Notes: generated from the sequence alone by a model not told the origin. Shown: positions 46,570 through 59,598, numbered from the stretch's first letter. The stretch: 64,000 nt of DNA from Niebla homalea (GCA_019925105.1 JAHGAU010000009.1:186001-250000), one strand, 5' to 3'. Translations and numbers: made by a program.

Positions 46570-48095
46570 TTAACCAGGTAGCTCCGAGGTAGTTCTGCTT
46601 TCCCTGTCCCCGGCAGACGTTGCTGCCAACGGACTCATGCTATCTCCGTCTACGCTCAAGCCGGCTGCCAACGGGCTTTTAGGCGACTTGCCTCCAGCTG
46701 TTGAAAGGTTGGGAGATTTGGCTCCACCGGCGGAAGGGCTCGAGGGATCTGTGCTTACTGTCGGTGGCGATCCCGGAAGCTCAGAAGTCGGCCTCGTGCT
46801 GGCTTGAAACACGCCGATTCCAGACAATTCCGATAGCCGCCTCTCCGTGCCCATCTCGGACATGGGTCGATGTTCACCCATGGACCTTGGATCCTCGTAT
46901 ACCGGCGCTGCCTCGCCCACGTCATCCGGGGTGTCGAATTGGTGCGGCTCCTTGGGCTTCTCCTTTCCTCCTGATCCTGCACCCCAGGGAAATATGTGAC
47001 TTGCTGGTGGTGGCTGGCCCCCTACTTGATTCTGGTGGATTTTCCTCGTCCGCCATAAGAGGAAGAATGTCACACCAGCAATAATGCCGACCCCGAAAAT
47101 CACACCAATCACGATCCCAGCTATTGCTCCTCCACCAAGGCCTCCACTCACAATGATCCTTGGGGTTGGCGCCCCACCGGCCGTTGCGGCTGCGCCCATG
47201 GATGGATTTGGATTGAAGTTTGATAGTGTGGGAAGCGCTTTTGAGAATCCACCACGAAGAAACGTGCTGGTTGCAGCAGCTCCATCAGTCGTGTAGGCAG
47301 TGCCATCGGTGGTATGAGCAGCATGACCCCCTGTTGTAGCTGCACCGCCACTCCCTGTGGTTGATGGATAGATCGTGGTGGCCGACTCGAAGTCAAAATC
47401 TCCGAGCGCTCCGACACTGCCATAGTTGGCCGTTGCGCAACCCCACATCGCTGCTGTATTCAAACTACCCGTGATTACGATAGGATAGGGTTCCGTGCTG
47501 TGACTACAAGAAGATGCAGTGTGAATACCTTCAGACCCCTTTCCTGCAGAGGTGACTTACCAGCAGCCAAAGTCCGACATCCAGCAGCCTGTCGAGGGCG
47601 TGCTTGAATAAGGATACATGGTTGTGATCGGCGCCTTTTCACTCGCTGGGAGGGTAGTCTGCACACATCCAATCAAGCTGATCAAATCCGAGGGATTGCT
47701 ATCATCATATGGGAATGCGAGCAGGTCACACTCCTCGTCCTCATAGCAGCGTTCGTAGATTGCTGCAAGTATCAGTCAGTCTTTTCATATTTGATGTGAG
47801 ATATTGGAGCGCGTCGGATGGCATGACACCTACTTGAAAAGCTGACTGGTTCCACCCAACTCGCGCATATCGACATCGAGAAGGCCCAATCGGAGTCGAA
47901 CTCTGTGAGGTATCCGCCCTGGTCGATGATGACGCTACTTTCCGTGCTTGCAGCCGCACGCTTCCCCTTCGATGCGTATTCCTCATAGGGGCGATATGTC
48001 GTTGTCATCGGTGGTCTAGCAGCCCGAGCAGGGCAGACTGCTAACAGAGCCAGCAGTGAAATAGGAAGAAACACCATAGTGTCTCTCCAATGCAT
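46570..48095 (-). CDS. Secretory-pathway single-pass membrane protein, unknown function
   Basis: Exons are 48095-47834, 47762-47561 and 47503-46570, giving 465 residues. The donors are GTAGGT and GTAAGT, and the acceptors are GCAG and GTAG. A signal peptide (core MVFLPISLLALLAVCPARA) is followed by a cysteine-containing ectodomain (YERCYEDEECDLLAFPYDDS, GCWMSDFGCC), a Gly/Thr-rich stalk, a transmembrane helix at about 279-304 (GAIAGIVIGVIFGVGIIAGV) with a basic stop-transfer (RTRK), and a Ser/Pro-rich cytosolic tail. The layout is like that of fungal cell-surface sensors, but there is no WSC domain. Alternative ATGs at 48125 and 48077 change only the N-terminus. The gene is convergent with PEX2 and ends 27 nt from PEX2's sequenced stop. 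Confidence 0.8.
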
Positions 48096-50969
48096 ATTGA
48101 GAATTGGAGTATGAGAAATCGGCAAGGGCAGTCCTGCTGATTTCTACGATGCTTTCGACCACTGAAAGAAAGAAAGGCAGGCGGGACGGAGCGTGGCGGT
48201 GAGGTGGAGGATGTGAAGTTGAGAAAGGAGGGGAAACAAGTTGAAAAAGTCTTCCCTGAGTGGTGAAGGATTTACCATTCAAGAGCTAGCGTTGACCAAT
48301 TTCGGCTCGATAAGCTGAAAAGAGGCAAGTGTCTCGGACCTGGTGGTGCTTAGTGGAGGCTCGGAGTCGGGCGAACGAAATATGACTGTGATACTGCAGC
48401 TAGGGCTGCATGACACCAGGGCTGTCTGTTTATCAACACACTTTGGTGAACGGGAGAGCTCTCCGCTCAGAGCTACGCTGTTGTACGACCGACATCGTCA
48501 ATGTGACTGCTATCGTGATCATTGTCAATGCGAGACCATTTCCGTTTCCCTGCCCATCGACCCTACAGCTCCTTGTTAGGAGCAAAAGTGGTCCTTTCCC
48601 GTGGTACTCGTGTTTGCCTGTATGCCAAGCCCAAAAACAAAATTGGTCGAATTTGTGCATGCATTAGCCTCATCCATCGGGCGACAACTGAAACGCTGCA
48701 CAGAGAAATGATTAGATAGCCAGCCATTAGATCCCCGGAGCCTCCGGCTGGTCTACAAGTCTAATGATGTCAAAAAACACAACTGAGCGATCGACAGGAG
48801 TTTTCGCACGGGTATCGCGGGATCGTGTCTGGGCCAAGTCCAGCCTGCACGAACCCGCGAATGAGGCTGCTTCCATTGCCGCCAAGGTTTTGAATCATGC
48901 GAATAGTCGTTTCAACCTCTTCGTATGGAACCTTTGTGCGAGCGGCTCTTCATTAATGTTGCATTGGCCAAAGCTACCTCAAGACTTCTACGTTCCAGCT
49001 CCCAACTAGATTTGAGAGCCAATACGATCGGAGGAAGGCTTGGGAGAAAATAAAGATGTTTCCGAAGAGGTGTCTTGCTACGCTCGCACAGCGTCTGAAG
49101 CTTGATTTCTCTTGATTCTCATTTTATTTTCTGAGAACAAGATCGGGCGTGGTGATGATATGACTAAGCAATTAGCGCTAGCCCGGATAGAAAGAGGTGA
49201 CCCCCAATCGGACAGACCAGGCAGCCCGACAGTACAGGTAATACGCATTCTGTGCTACGTTTTGCCGAGCTCAGCGCTTTACCGGAGCATGCTATCTTCT
49301 CATCTATGGGCCTCGTTCAATGAGGCTGTAAACTCCAAGACACACGCTAAAAACCAAGCTCTGGGTGCCCCTGCGGGGGTAGTGTCATGCGCATTTCGAA
49401 CCCCGATACAGTATTATACGTACTGTCCGGTCGAGGGGTCACCTCTTCTACAGTCAAAGCATAACGCCGAAGGTATAGAGTCCCCTGTAGGCTCCATTAG
49501 CTGCGGCTCACTGGATTTCGATTCCTTCTCTTCGATTGAGAATCATGTGGATCATCAGCAGAAGCCCGCACAGCGCGAGCGCGTGCTACGTGCTTGACTC
49601 AGTCGAGACCGTGGCCGGATGCCTTTGACTTGTGCTTCCTTCCGGGACGATTATGAAGTGACGGCTCCGTCTTACATATATGTAAATTCCGATGGTGCCG
49701 TAGGAACTTACATACAATTCGAAGTCGTTGTCCAAGGCCAGCAAGGTAACCTGCATCGTTTTTAGGGATAAATGGTTATTATCAACGCAAGGGCTATCAA
49801 TCAACCGATATCCTCAAATTCATCGCAAAGCAGGCAATTCCTCCACAAACGGAGCAATGTTTTAGGCTTTCTCCTGCCGTCCATAATCTTTCGGCCTTCT
49901 GCGTTCTAGCTCATGAAAAGCGAAGCACCGACGTCAACATGCAGTATCAGCTGCCTTCAGTATACGTACAAGACGGGTACAAGCTCTGATAAGGCGCAGC
50001 ACGCATAACATTGTTGCTTCGTTGGCACCCTGAGCACTTTTAGGCATGCTTTATTAACTATTCTTGGCATCTTCATTCATCGCATATCCCTAATCGTGCT
50101 CTTGCGAATTCGCCGGAAAACTTCATCGCTGAACCAAGGATTCTTGGGAGGTCAGGGGCAGATTTCACCATGCTATCACATTTCCAACAAGACACAAAGC
50201 ATCAATGGTATTGGAAGCATGCAATAAGTGAAACGATTCGGTATCCGCCAGCCTGCATCACTGATCATTGACATTAAATTAAGAGCACACTACCAACACG
50301 ACAAGCGCTGGTGCCTCTATGATCATCCTGATTGACTACAGGAAACAGCAATGTCCGTCCAAATGCAACCCTGCCACCGAAAGATGACTAGCCTAATGTC
50401 AACAGTGTAAGAGTCTGGAGGAACCGATCGCTTGTTAAGCACGAAAAGAAGTGTCCAGCCCTGTTCTGCTTTTAGGCATCCTCTGATATAAACAATTGGC
50501 GTGAGAATAGGAGTTTGGTTATCGAAATGTTGCAGATCATCCCCATCACAGATCTAATTCATGGTCGGTGGCAGCCTGGTCACTGGGTTCGTCAAGCTCA
50601 TGCCAAGGTCTCCTCTTGGGATTGTACTCACTCGACGTTCGAAAATTGAGAGCCGAGGCCTGCTAATGCATCGGTGTGATTGGCATCGTGGTTTTCACCG
50701 GCATGGTACTGGGCGTGGATAGATGATTGGACTGGTCTGTGCCATTGTATCAGACATACAGAACCAGCATTCAGGGAATGGTCCTGATTCGACTCACGAG
50801 CCAACTAGGGTCCCCGTCCCACGCGAGCCAGCGATAGACTCGGTAGCTTCGCCTGTCATTGGCCAGCCCCTCCCACAACGGGTCACACCAGGCTCAATAT
50901 GGCAGTAACTATGATCCAAGTCATTGATCAACTGACGCTCGCCGAATCTGTGAAGGGTGGTAACCTTAC
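48096..50969. other. Gene-poor stretch with two coding-like plus-strand frames
   Basis: The frame 48767-49009 (80 codons, begins MSKNTTERSTGVFARVSRDR) and the frame ending at 49597 (first plausible ATG near 49160) have coding-like composition but no domain or clear promoter. The rest shows nothing. Confidence 0.35.
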
Positions 50970-51115
50970 TTCACTGCCACGTTGCTCCCAGCCGTCGGTG
51001 GCTGATCGGTCAGATGTTGCACGTGACGCTGAATGCTGCTCAGGAAAGCCTCGATGTCGCGTTGAGACATCATGGTAGAGGGCTCGAGCTCCATGTAATA
51101 CTTTCTGCAGGTCAT
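50970..51115 (-). CDS. Candidate first exon of an unrecognised gene
   Basis: From the ATG at 51115 the frame reads MTCRKYYMELEPSTMMSQRD, then EAFLSSIQRHVQHLTD, and reaches a consensus donor (GTAAGG) at 50969. Downstream exons could not be placed. A longer antisense-offset frame (51467-50928) overlaps it and is less coding-like. Confidence 0.3.
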
Positions 51116-54100
51116 TGCTGATGATCTGTGAGAGAGATCGATTAAGCTTCGAAAAAAAAGCTAGGAGATGGAGTTGAATGCAAAGAACTTTGACTTGATG
51201 AAGATTGATCAAAAGAGTGTTAATCACAAGGACGATGGCGGGGAGGGCGGGCAACGTCGACTGGAAAACCCTCCAGGACCAGAAAGAGGGAAAGAAGACG
51301 GTATGAATGTCACTGGGGGAAAGGCAAAGACTTTTGAACGCGCGCCTAAAAGTTAATATCTTATACGATGAGCAGCGATGCCGCCGGAAATGACGATTCC
51401 AGCAGCTTTTGCAGCAAAACACTGCAACTGCAGCAAAGCTCAGTTTCAGTAAATTTTTCGCTCGCATTACCCCAAACAGGGATCAGAGCCCCGCTCGCCG
51501 AGGCATCCTCGAGAAGAAGTGTTATCCGACTTCAAACAGATTGACGAGCAAAGTGGACCAGTGTGATTCAATGCCAATGCACCCAAGTCATAGAACCCCC
51601 ATCTGGATGGCGTCACAACAGTCCTGAAACATGATCAGCTCAATAACTTTAGTTGCCTACTATGGTGTTGCTTACAGATGCGACCCAACGGTTGTGAATC
51701 AAGTCGGCCCTTCTTAGCCGTTGTATGAAGTCTATGCACAAATTCTTGGTGCCACACTTCACCTGCCCCACGGGCACTGAGAGCGGCGCTCTTCTGGAAC
51801 TGCGCCGGTGAAAGGAGTGAAAATCTATTTTAGGTATGATTGGCTTTCCATGAGACTAGCTGTCATTACTTTTCATGTTCTTCACCCATGTTTTCCGCTC
51901 TTTCTGGTGTTCTAGTAGCAGTAGCGTGAAGGGACGTGCTGAAGCAGCATTGGCTCTTCCACTGACGCATCCGCCGCGAAATATCCAATTTACAATAATG
52001 CTGACAAGCAGCCTGCCGGTTGGACGACTGATCATCATCAGGAGCGTTTGCCCTTTGTTTCAGCACTGGTGTCAATATTTCGATTTCATAGGTAGACATG
52101 AGTAATAAGTTGCAAGGCATCTTTAGTGGAGAAGCCTTGTCTCATCAGATCCCCGTGAGGCTCTAATGTCAATCCATCTAATCTAGAATGCGGACTCCCG
52201 GAGGTGTGAGGCAACTTCCTTTCCATCTGACGTTCTAGGTACATACCCCGCCGCTGACGCAGCCCTGGAAAACCTGTGAAACGTGCCACATGCACGGTCT
52301 GCACGCAAAGAATTAATCAGCAAAGGCCCCAGCAAAGATAAGCCTATTCGCTCGTCGCACAAGGGTCCCACTTTCACCTCCCCATTTCATTCTCCTCCTC
52401 TCGTTCTCATTTTGATTGTCAACGACGATCACTCAACCCTACGGCTTACGGAGTTGGCCGACCAAGAATTTCTCCCAACCCCCGAAAATCAAAATATTGA
52501 TTTGGTAGTGTGCGGCCCTTGCCCTAGCGGCTAATTGTCTCACACGTGCAGCCGTTGTTGGTATTGCCATATGGCGACAAGGATCACTTCACTAGCATCC
52601 ACTCAGCTCCCAGGAACACGCCAAGGCTATGAGCCTGGCACAGCTAGTTCAGGTATTGCCCGTTTTGACAGCTCGTGCCTTTGGCACGAATGCTCAGAGC
52701 GGTGCAAGGAAGTACCGCACGTAATTTCAAAGTGTGCCTGGAGGTTTGGTGTGGATGGGTAGACAGGGCTGGACTTGTGCTTGCGTGATTCTTCTAAGCT
52801 CTTATGCGATGGATGGCAGTAGTGGTGGGTAGGTAGGGTAACTACTTGTACCTAATTCCTCCCCCCTGCTCGCCGATCATTCATCCCACCCATAACACCA
52901 CCCTTTCTATTTTCCTTCCACCAAAACCTGTCTCCGCATCATTGATCGCTCCAGAACTTCCACATAAGAAGCCTTCTCCTGCGCAAAGGTTTTCTTCTGC
53001 CGTCATTACCAGAAAGCTTAATTGTGAAAAGTAGCTGCAGCCGCCGCCAACGGTCTCTGCGTCCCATTCCAATGTCGCTGAGGGGAACAGACACAAAACA
53101 CTCCATCCCTTTCGGACCGAGAGATCCTGGTGAACGTGCACCACCCGTCCAGATAGTAACGAGAGCAGACGTCGCCATCATCCACCCGCTGATCTTCTTC
53201 CTCCTTGTCGCCAGGCTTCGTCGCAAACCCCCGATGCAACCTCTTCCGCTTCTTCTTCGATGATGTCTGACATTCCCTTGTTTCGCTCCCCCCCTCCCTC
53301 TCCACACCCCTCTCCCCCCACACCCCTCTCCTTTTCCGTATTTAGCTCCACTTTTCTGCTAATACCGTAACTTCTCCTTTCAGCCTTATTTCTCTACCTC
53401 TCTGGTTTATTATGTTCTTTCTTTCTTTTCCGCTTGCTCTTTATTTTACCCCCCTCTGTCCCTTCTCCCACTCTCCTTGGCCCTCTCCTTTCCCTCATTT
53501 CCTCCTCCCCCTCCCGCTTCTCCCACTGTCCTTACTCCTCTCCTTTCCCTCTTTTACCTCCACTTTGTTGCTATTACCATAACTTCTCTTCCCCCACGCC
53601 TCCACAACTTAGCTCCTTTCAGCCTTATTTCTCGACCTATCTGCTTTATCACATTCTTTCCTCGTTTTCCCGCTTGTTCTTTCTTTTAACCCCATTTCCC
53701 CCTCCCCTTCCCCCATTTCTCCCCCCTCCCCCTCCCTTCCTTTCCCCTTGCCCCCTTCCTTCCCCCTTCCCCCTTCCCCCTTGCCCCCTTCCTTCCCCCT
53801 TCCCCCTTCCCCCTCCGCCCGTCGCCCCTCCTACCCCTCGCCCTTCCCAATCTTTCCCCCTTCCACCTCTCATCAATACCCTACTCCTGACATTTTACCC
53901 CCCCCCCCGCGCCTTTTCGCGCCCCCAACATCTCCCCACGGCCCGCCCGCCAGCCATGGAACCAAGCTACCCGCCCCTCTTCCCCCCCCTCCACTGCAAC
54001 CACTCCTTTGCCATCGGCGGAACAGAAGCGCGGACTGCATTCCTTCATTACTTTCCTCCCTCTTCGATGGACCACTTGATCAACTCGGGTCTTTGGATCC

Positions 54101-55393
54101 ATGGACATAAGTTAATGCAAGACGGACGGTTCTATCGCGCTGGATGGGACTGGTTTGGATGTTTTTGGGGGGGGGAGGCGCCGCAGTGATGTATGGGAAG
54201 GGAAGAGGGGCGCGGCGGCAATACGGTCTGGAGACGGAAGAGAGGGGGGGGGTATATATATTATGCAGAAATTGCTCGATGGAATGGGGGAGAAAGGGGG
54301 ATCTGACCTGAGGGGGTTGGTCAGATTTGGTGGGGCGGTCTCTCGAGAATGATGATGATGATGTAGCGACTGAAACCGTCGCGGTATTGGGTGGCGTCAT
54401 GCCGCACTCTTCACCCCTTTTCCAAGTCGAGGAACGAATGGAGGGAATAAGGCGGAGAAGGGCTGACGACGAAAGACGAGGATGCAGTGTATGTGGGTGG
54501 AGTGCAAATGGGTTATTGGGTTCGCCCAGTCAACATATTATGGAAAAGCGCGGTGGTGGGTTGGGTATGCGAGTGGAAGTGGGTTGGATTGAACATGAAG
54601 TCCTTGTTCTTTCCTCGTCTATAGATGGGATAGTAAACACGTTTGGGGAGAGGAACCCAGGCAGAGGTGAAATCCAGCAGAGAAAATGTGACAAAGTCGC
54701 ATCCAAGATGTCAGTGATGGGACGGTTGAGTGCTGGAAGAGGTGGAAATGTATATATAGATATATAGATATATATCTCTCGTACGCTGAGCTCTCTCAAA
54801 TCTTTCTTCCCAAAGAATCAATCCGTGCCGGCAGATATGAGGTGGAATTGAATTGAAATTGAGATGGCCCGCATCTCCTCAATAGCAAAGCTCGAAAAGC
54901 TTTTTTCCCCTAGCCTCGTGTTTTCATTTCTGTCGAAGGTCTGGTAGCGTGTCGCTAAGGTGTGCAATCCCAAGTGAGGGACTAGCTGGAGCATGGGGGA
55001 ACGCGAAGTGTTGGAAAGCGTTATCTATGGAATGCCGACCAGCAGCAGCGTGATCTGGAAGATTGTTCCAATGGATTATTGTGTGGTCACGGGGCGATTC
55101 TAGGATATCGGTATGCGAGGGGGCGCCTCCTGGGATGATCCGTGAAGGTTGTGAGCAACTATGGACGTTGTGATGAGGGCTAGAGGTCGCGATTGGGTGT
55201 AAAGCCGGTGACCACGTCTAGGGTTGGTGATCATGTGTTGAGTTAGGGATCCAGGTGTAGATTTCGTCGAAATGCCGAATTGTAGGACGCGGAGGGGAAC
55301 GGGGTGATGTTCGATGAGAAGCTTCGAGGCTGGAGGGTCAATGCTTGCATGAATGCCATTACTCATTCTGCACCACCCGTTTATTGCACTCTC
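51116..55393. other. Gene-poor stretch dominated by low-complexity sequence
   Basis: Apart from the pyrimidine-rich tract entered separately, only short frames without domain support are present. One starts at 53956 in a good context (77 codons to 54189), but it is rich in Pro, Trp and Gly and is not convincing. Confidence 0.4.
53431..53935. repeat. Pyrimidine-rich low-complexity tract
   Basis: About 500 bp are almost purely C and T on the plus strand. They include degenerate repeats such as CTTTCCCTC at about 53485-53560 and CCCCCTTCC at about 53700-53830. Both strands stay open by chance and give Pro/Ser-rich or Gly/Arg-rich spurious proteins. Confidence 0.85.
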
Positions 55394-56458
55394 TCATGCT
55401 GTCCTCGGCCAGTTATCAGCCTTCCGCATTAGCGGCGGTACGAAAAAAGAATTGGATGGTGGCCTCTTGCGTTTAGGGTTCTGCGCAAATGAGGTGGGAG
55501 TCATAGGCAATGAGGAGTCACGGATCGTCGATGGTGAGCTTGGGAGGGCGTGTTGATGAGGAAGAGAGGCGCGAAAATGAGGAGGCTGTCCATACGATGT
55601 CCACGGAGAGCTAAGGCCAGCAGAAGGGTCGTGGGAGGAATGGTAGGTGGGCAAGTAGTACTGCATGCCATCATGAGTGCCGAGAGTGCTAGCGGGGTCG
55701 TATGGCGAAAAGAGAAGATTCTGCATGGGATCGCTGGTGATGGAGGATTGGCTCATGTTGAACGGATTGTCGTCATCATTGATCTCAATCGTATGCGCGA
55801 CTGGTGTATCCGATGGTAGTTCTTGGTCTAGCCGGACAGCCTGTTTGCCGACGGTCCTATATCAGTGAATCAGTGACAACGAAACATACTCACCAAATGG
55901 CACGGTCGATCCTTACCTTTCACCGTCTTGTGAGCCTTTCGGTGTTGTGGATTTGGGGGCAGCTTCTCCGGATTTGCGCCGCATCTCGTATCGGACGCTC
56001 GTTGATCTAAAAATATTGGTCGGTGCTAGGAAGCGTTATCGTAGGAAGTGAAATACTCACGGCGGTTGCTCAAGGATGGTGGGTGGATTGAGCTGCTTGC
56101 ATTTTGTCTTCCCACGGTACCATAGAGGCAATTCATCTAGCTCTTCCATAACTTCTGCAGAGGGACCTCCTTTGCCCATAGCCCATTCGGCATCCCAGCG
56201 CCTCTTGCGAGTCTGCCATTGATCAATACTGGAACATAATCAACCGTCAGCGTGTCAACTATGGCAGGATGGCCAGGTGATGACTCACGTGACATTTCGT
56301 CTGGTCCCTATAGCCTCGTATTCCTCATCAAAAAGGTTGCTGAATCGCCTTTGTACTTCGCTCAGAGGGCGTACTGAATCAATGTACACCCACTGAAAGA
56401 ACTGGTGCTTGTACTGTTCCAGATCCTCATATTCGGGTTTCTTGCCTCGGCCTGCCAT
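55394..56458 (-). CDS. Tandem paralogue A: unrecognised, probably nuclear protein (296 aa)
   Basis: Exons are 56458-56289, 56228-56061, 56006-55917 and 55856-55394. The donors are GTGAGT, GTGAGT and GTAAGG, the acceptors are CCAG, TTAG and ATAG, and every junction is phase 2. The N-terminal module reads YKHQFFQWVYIDSVRPLSEV, then RRFSNLFDEEYEAIG, then QWQTRKRRWDAEW, and then ELDELPLWYRGKTK. The helix/Trp/basic layout resembles the fungal Clr5-type DNA-binding domain, but the match is loose. The C-terminal half is disordered and Ser/Pro/His-rich with a nuclear-signal-like PKRKRPP near the end. The paralogue at 58579-59598 has the same exon structure. A DNA-binding role is inference. Confidence 0.75.
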
Positions 56459-58578
56459 TGTCCATGGGGAGGCTGGGAAGCCGCCTCAGACGTTGATCGG
56501 TAGTCCAGGGGCTCCGATTTGTTGAGAAGAACAACAGGCGCGATGAATGTTTAATAGAGGTGTGCTTTGTCGTCTTGGTTTCGCGTTGTCGTGAGTAGGT
56601 CGGAAAGTAGGATGTTTGATGATGGCAAATGTCCTGAGAGGTTGCCTGCCGGGTGCCATGCTCCTAATGCTCAAGTCTCGAACCTAATTTTAGACGGGCT
56701 ATTTCCATAGGCAGAGTGCTGACCAAAGCTATTCGAGCCTTGATGCGACATTGAGTAGCTGAGAGCATAGGGAAACGATTCGTCATTTGCAGGGTTTCGA
56801 CAAGGCTAGCAAGCCCACTCCAGACCGAAAGCAACAGGGGTTGGCGAGTTCAGCTGATATATTCTAGCAATATTACCTGATCGAAAGACCGCAAATTGTC
56901 AATTCTATTTTCGCCGCGTGTAATTGCAGCGTAAGTGATACACGAAGTTGGCAATTATTTTCAGGGGAAAGGTACGGATCTGTGCCCAAGAACCAAATCT
57001 CACAGGATGCGCGGGTCGTGTTTCTTATTCGATCCCCACGGTGCGAGGAAGTAAATGGGCAAATCGGAGATACATCCGCCTTAGCCTTGCAGTGACACCA
57101 TGCGAGGCGTGAGATATGCTCCAATTGCGAAAGCGGCACTTGTGATAATCGTTATTAGTGGCGCGGCGTGAGAAATTTAGCCTGATTAGCGAGGGGAGCC
57201 CCTCAAAAAATCGCAATAAGACTAAGACCAATCATGGGAACACTTCAGGTTCAGCGGTGCGCGTAGATACATCACGGGCCTTTGACCAAGTAGCAACCAC
57301 ATATGGCAGAAGGAAATTGGATTGATCGCCCAAAATGGATAGAAGTCAGCTTACCCTGAGATGCTTTGATTATTGGAGTGGGGGTGGTTCAACACAAGTC
57401 TGTGATCGGCGATTGATCTAGGGTGTATATGACGTCGGATCTGTAGCTGGGTACTTGGCCAATTGCGAATTGAAGAATGAGCCTACTATGTAGGTTCAGG
57501 GGAGGGCCAGGAACCTAATATCTTCCCCAAATGTCAAGCCTCAGCCCTGTCGGGTGTTGGCGCTATGTTGATGATGACTGCCACTGGCATTCATTGCATC
57601 CGGGAAGACACGCTGTGAGAAAGTATCCGAGAGCCAGATTTGATCAAATTTCCATTGGATCGCGAGTAGAAATCATGACCCAGGTGAACTTTAGATTGAA
57701 GCAGGTGCACGGTACACTTCGTTTTTGGCGCGAGGTACTTACTCACAAGTGCGATCAATAGTTTTACCACGGACCAGGTTCGAAGACCGCGCAAGCATTG
57801 CTATCTTGGTGGACGCCCCCACAGGAGGTGGAACTTTTCCGTGGGCGAATTTCATTTTCCAACCAGGAGCAGCTTTGATTATCCCAATCGGGTTAATTTG
57901 TAGGGTCCAGCATTGAAATGGGGAGGGATCTGTACAGACCTGTTAAGACACTCCGTCAACATCTATTCAGAACGTCAACATCTATTCAGAACGGCAAGAC
58001 CATTTCAAAAGCCATTTAACAGCGCTGTAGATCAGTATATTATCAATCGCTTTTCACAAGAGACTGCTATTTTCTAGTCTATGTATAACATATTGGCCAA
58101 ACATTTGCTTTGATTACTAATAACCCTCACTGATACTTATTTAATCCCCACAGTAGCTGTAAAAGTCTACACCTTTAGCTTTCAAGTAGATACATCGCGC
58201 ATTGTCATGCTCTGCATCGGTGCGTCTGAAGTGGAGATAGCCGAGGAGTCATGTCTGAGTGAGGAAAAGGCTGCCACAGAGTGTGCAGGTTCTCTGGACT
58301 GGACTTTCGCGCTTGTTATGCATATTCCTGCTTGGCAAGGTGGTTTTTATGATGATTTGAGGAAGTCAGCAGTGGGGGAAGATACCAGATTGCATGAGTA
58401 ACGAATAGTGGAACCTAAGGTGATAAGGCATTACAGGATTAAGAAAGCTCCAACGCCCGCAGCCAGTAGTCCGTTCTGAATCCAGTCCCACTGCCTCCAA
58501 TGCCTATAATTGAAGCCATAACCCAAAGCACATTCATCATTATTGTCAACATTCCAACGCCCCCAAGCCACGTTCATC
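56459..58578. other. Spacer between the two tandem paralogues
   Basis: It is about 2.1 kb and should hold the promoter of paralogue A and the 3' end of paralogue B. It contains a 19-bp tandem duplication (57954-57991). The frames at 57725-57916 and 58207-58401 have no support. Confidence 0.45.
57954..57991. repeat. Perfect 19-bp tandem duplication
   Basis: CGTCAACATCTATTCAGAA occurs twice head to tail with no mismatch, which indicates a recent local duplication. Confidence 0.95.
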
Positions 58579-59598
58579 TCAAGGCACTGCTTGCAAGAAG
58601 AATCCCTGGAGATCGTCATTCGAGCTCTCACCCTCCAGCATCATCTCTTCTGGAATCCGGTGAGAATACGGAGCTTGTGCAGCTGACAACCCGACATACT
58701 TCTCAAGGGTATAACCAGGTTCATTGTAAGGGTGCAGGGCATTGGGTCGTGCCAAGGAAGGATCGACGGCCCAGTAGCCATTCCCATAATCTTGAAAGTT
58801 GCCCATGGGCGTGCTGGGTTGAATGTGAAGACCATGACCTTTCTCTCCCATTGAGCAGAAGCCCCTTTCGGTATCTTGAGCCTCGGAAGGTCTGGCATCA
58901 GGATATGTGGACGAAGTCATAGTATTGCTGATCGGTGTATTATAAGCTAACAGCGCCGGTTCCGATCTGGAGGAATGTAGTGTTTGGGAGGGTTTCTTCG
59001 AGGGGCTCAATGCCTTCCTGTGTACCTATGAGCATGGTGGATATTAATCTTGTGGAGAGAAGAGCCCACTTCGATTTGCCGTTTCTCGAAGCTCTTGTCT
59101 CATACCTCACCTGAAGCGAGCTGAATTCATTAGCTCACCCTGCACTTCCAGATTGGTAACTGAACTCACGGGAGATTGAAGAGAATTTGACCAGTCGCCG
59201 GGTGCCTGATCTTTTGGTCGCCCACATACCAGAGTGGCAGATCGTTGAGCTCTTTTAGGATTTCAGTGTCTGGGCCAGGGTCCCCTGAGAGGCCCTTGGT
59301 CTCTCCGATTCGCCACTCTTTGTCCCATTTACGTTTTCTCGTCACCCAGTTTTTATATCTGTGAATGGGAAATTATTAGATTCAAGGATAAAAGGGCATA
59401 TTGGGGAAAGGGAAGACAAGTGGGTACAGACTCTGCTCTCATGCGGAAGCCGGTCACTTCAAACATTTCCTCGAAAAGCTGATTGAATTTCTCTGTCACT
59501 GCGACCAGTGTGTGACGTTCGACGAAGATCCATTGGCAGAACTGGTGTTTCAATTGCTCGAACAACTGATAATAAGGTGTAGTATTGCGATCCGCCAT
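58579..59598 (-). CDS. Tandem paralogue B: unrecognised protein (281 aa)
   Basis: Exons are 59598-59432, 59358-59170, 59120-59070 and 59017-58579. The donors are GTCTGT, GTGAGT and GTGGGC (weak), the acceptors are ACAG, TCAG and ACAG, and all junctions are phase 2 as in paralogue A. Matching blocks are EQLKHQFCQWIFVERHTLVA, then KFNQLFEEMFEVTGFR, then WVTRKRKWDKEWRIG, then ELNDLPLWYVGDQKI, and VRYETR in the short third exon (paralogue A has VRYEMR). The C-terminal part is unrelated in sequence and ends acidic (EEMMLEGESSNDDLQG). The start ATG has a weak context (T at -3), but it is the only in-frame ATG ahead of the conserved module. The function is unknown. Confidence 0.7.

Noticed and set aside
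50928..51467. Minus-strand 179-codon frame
   Set aside because: Its composition is poor (Cys/Arg/Ser runs), and the overlapping frame ending at a GTAAGG donor is more coding-like.
53434..54189. Long plus-strand open frame, Pro/Ser-rich
   Set aside because: It follows from the pyrimidine-rich low-complexity tract. It has no domain and no promoter, and the opposite strand is equally open.
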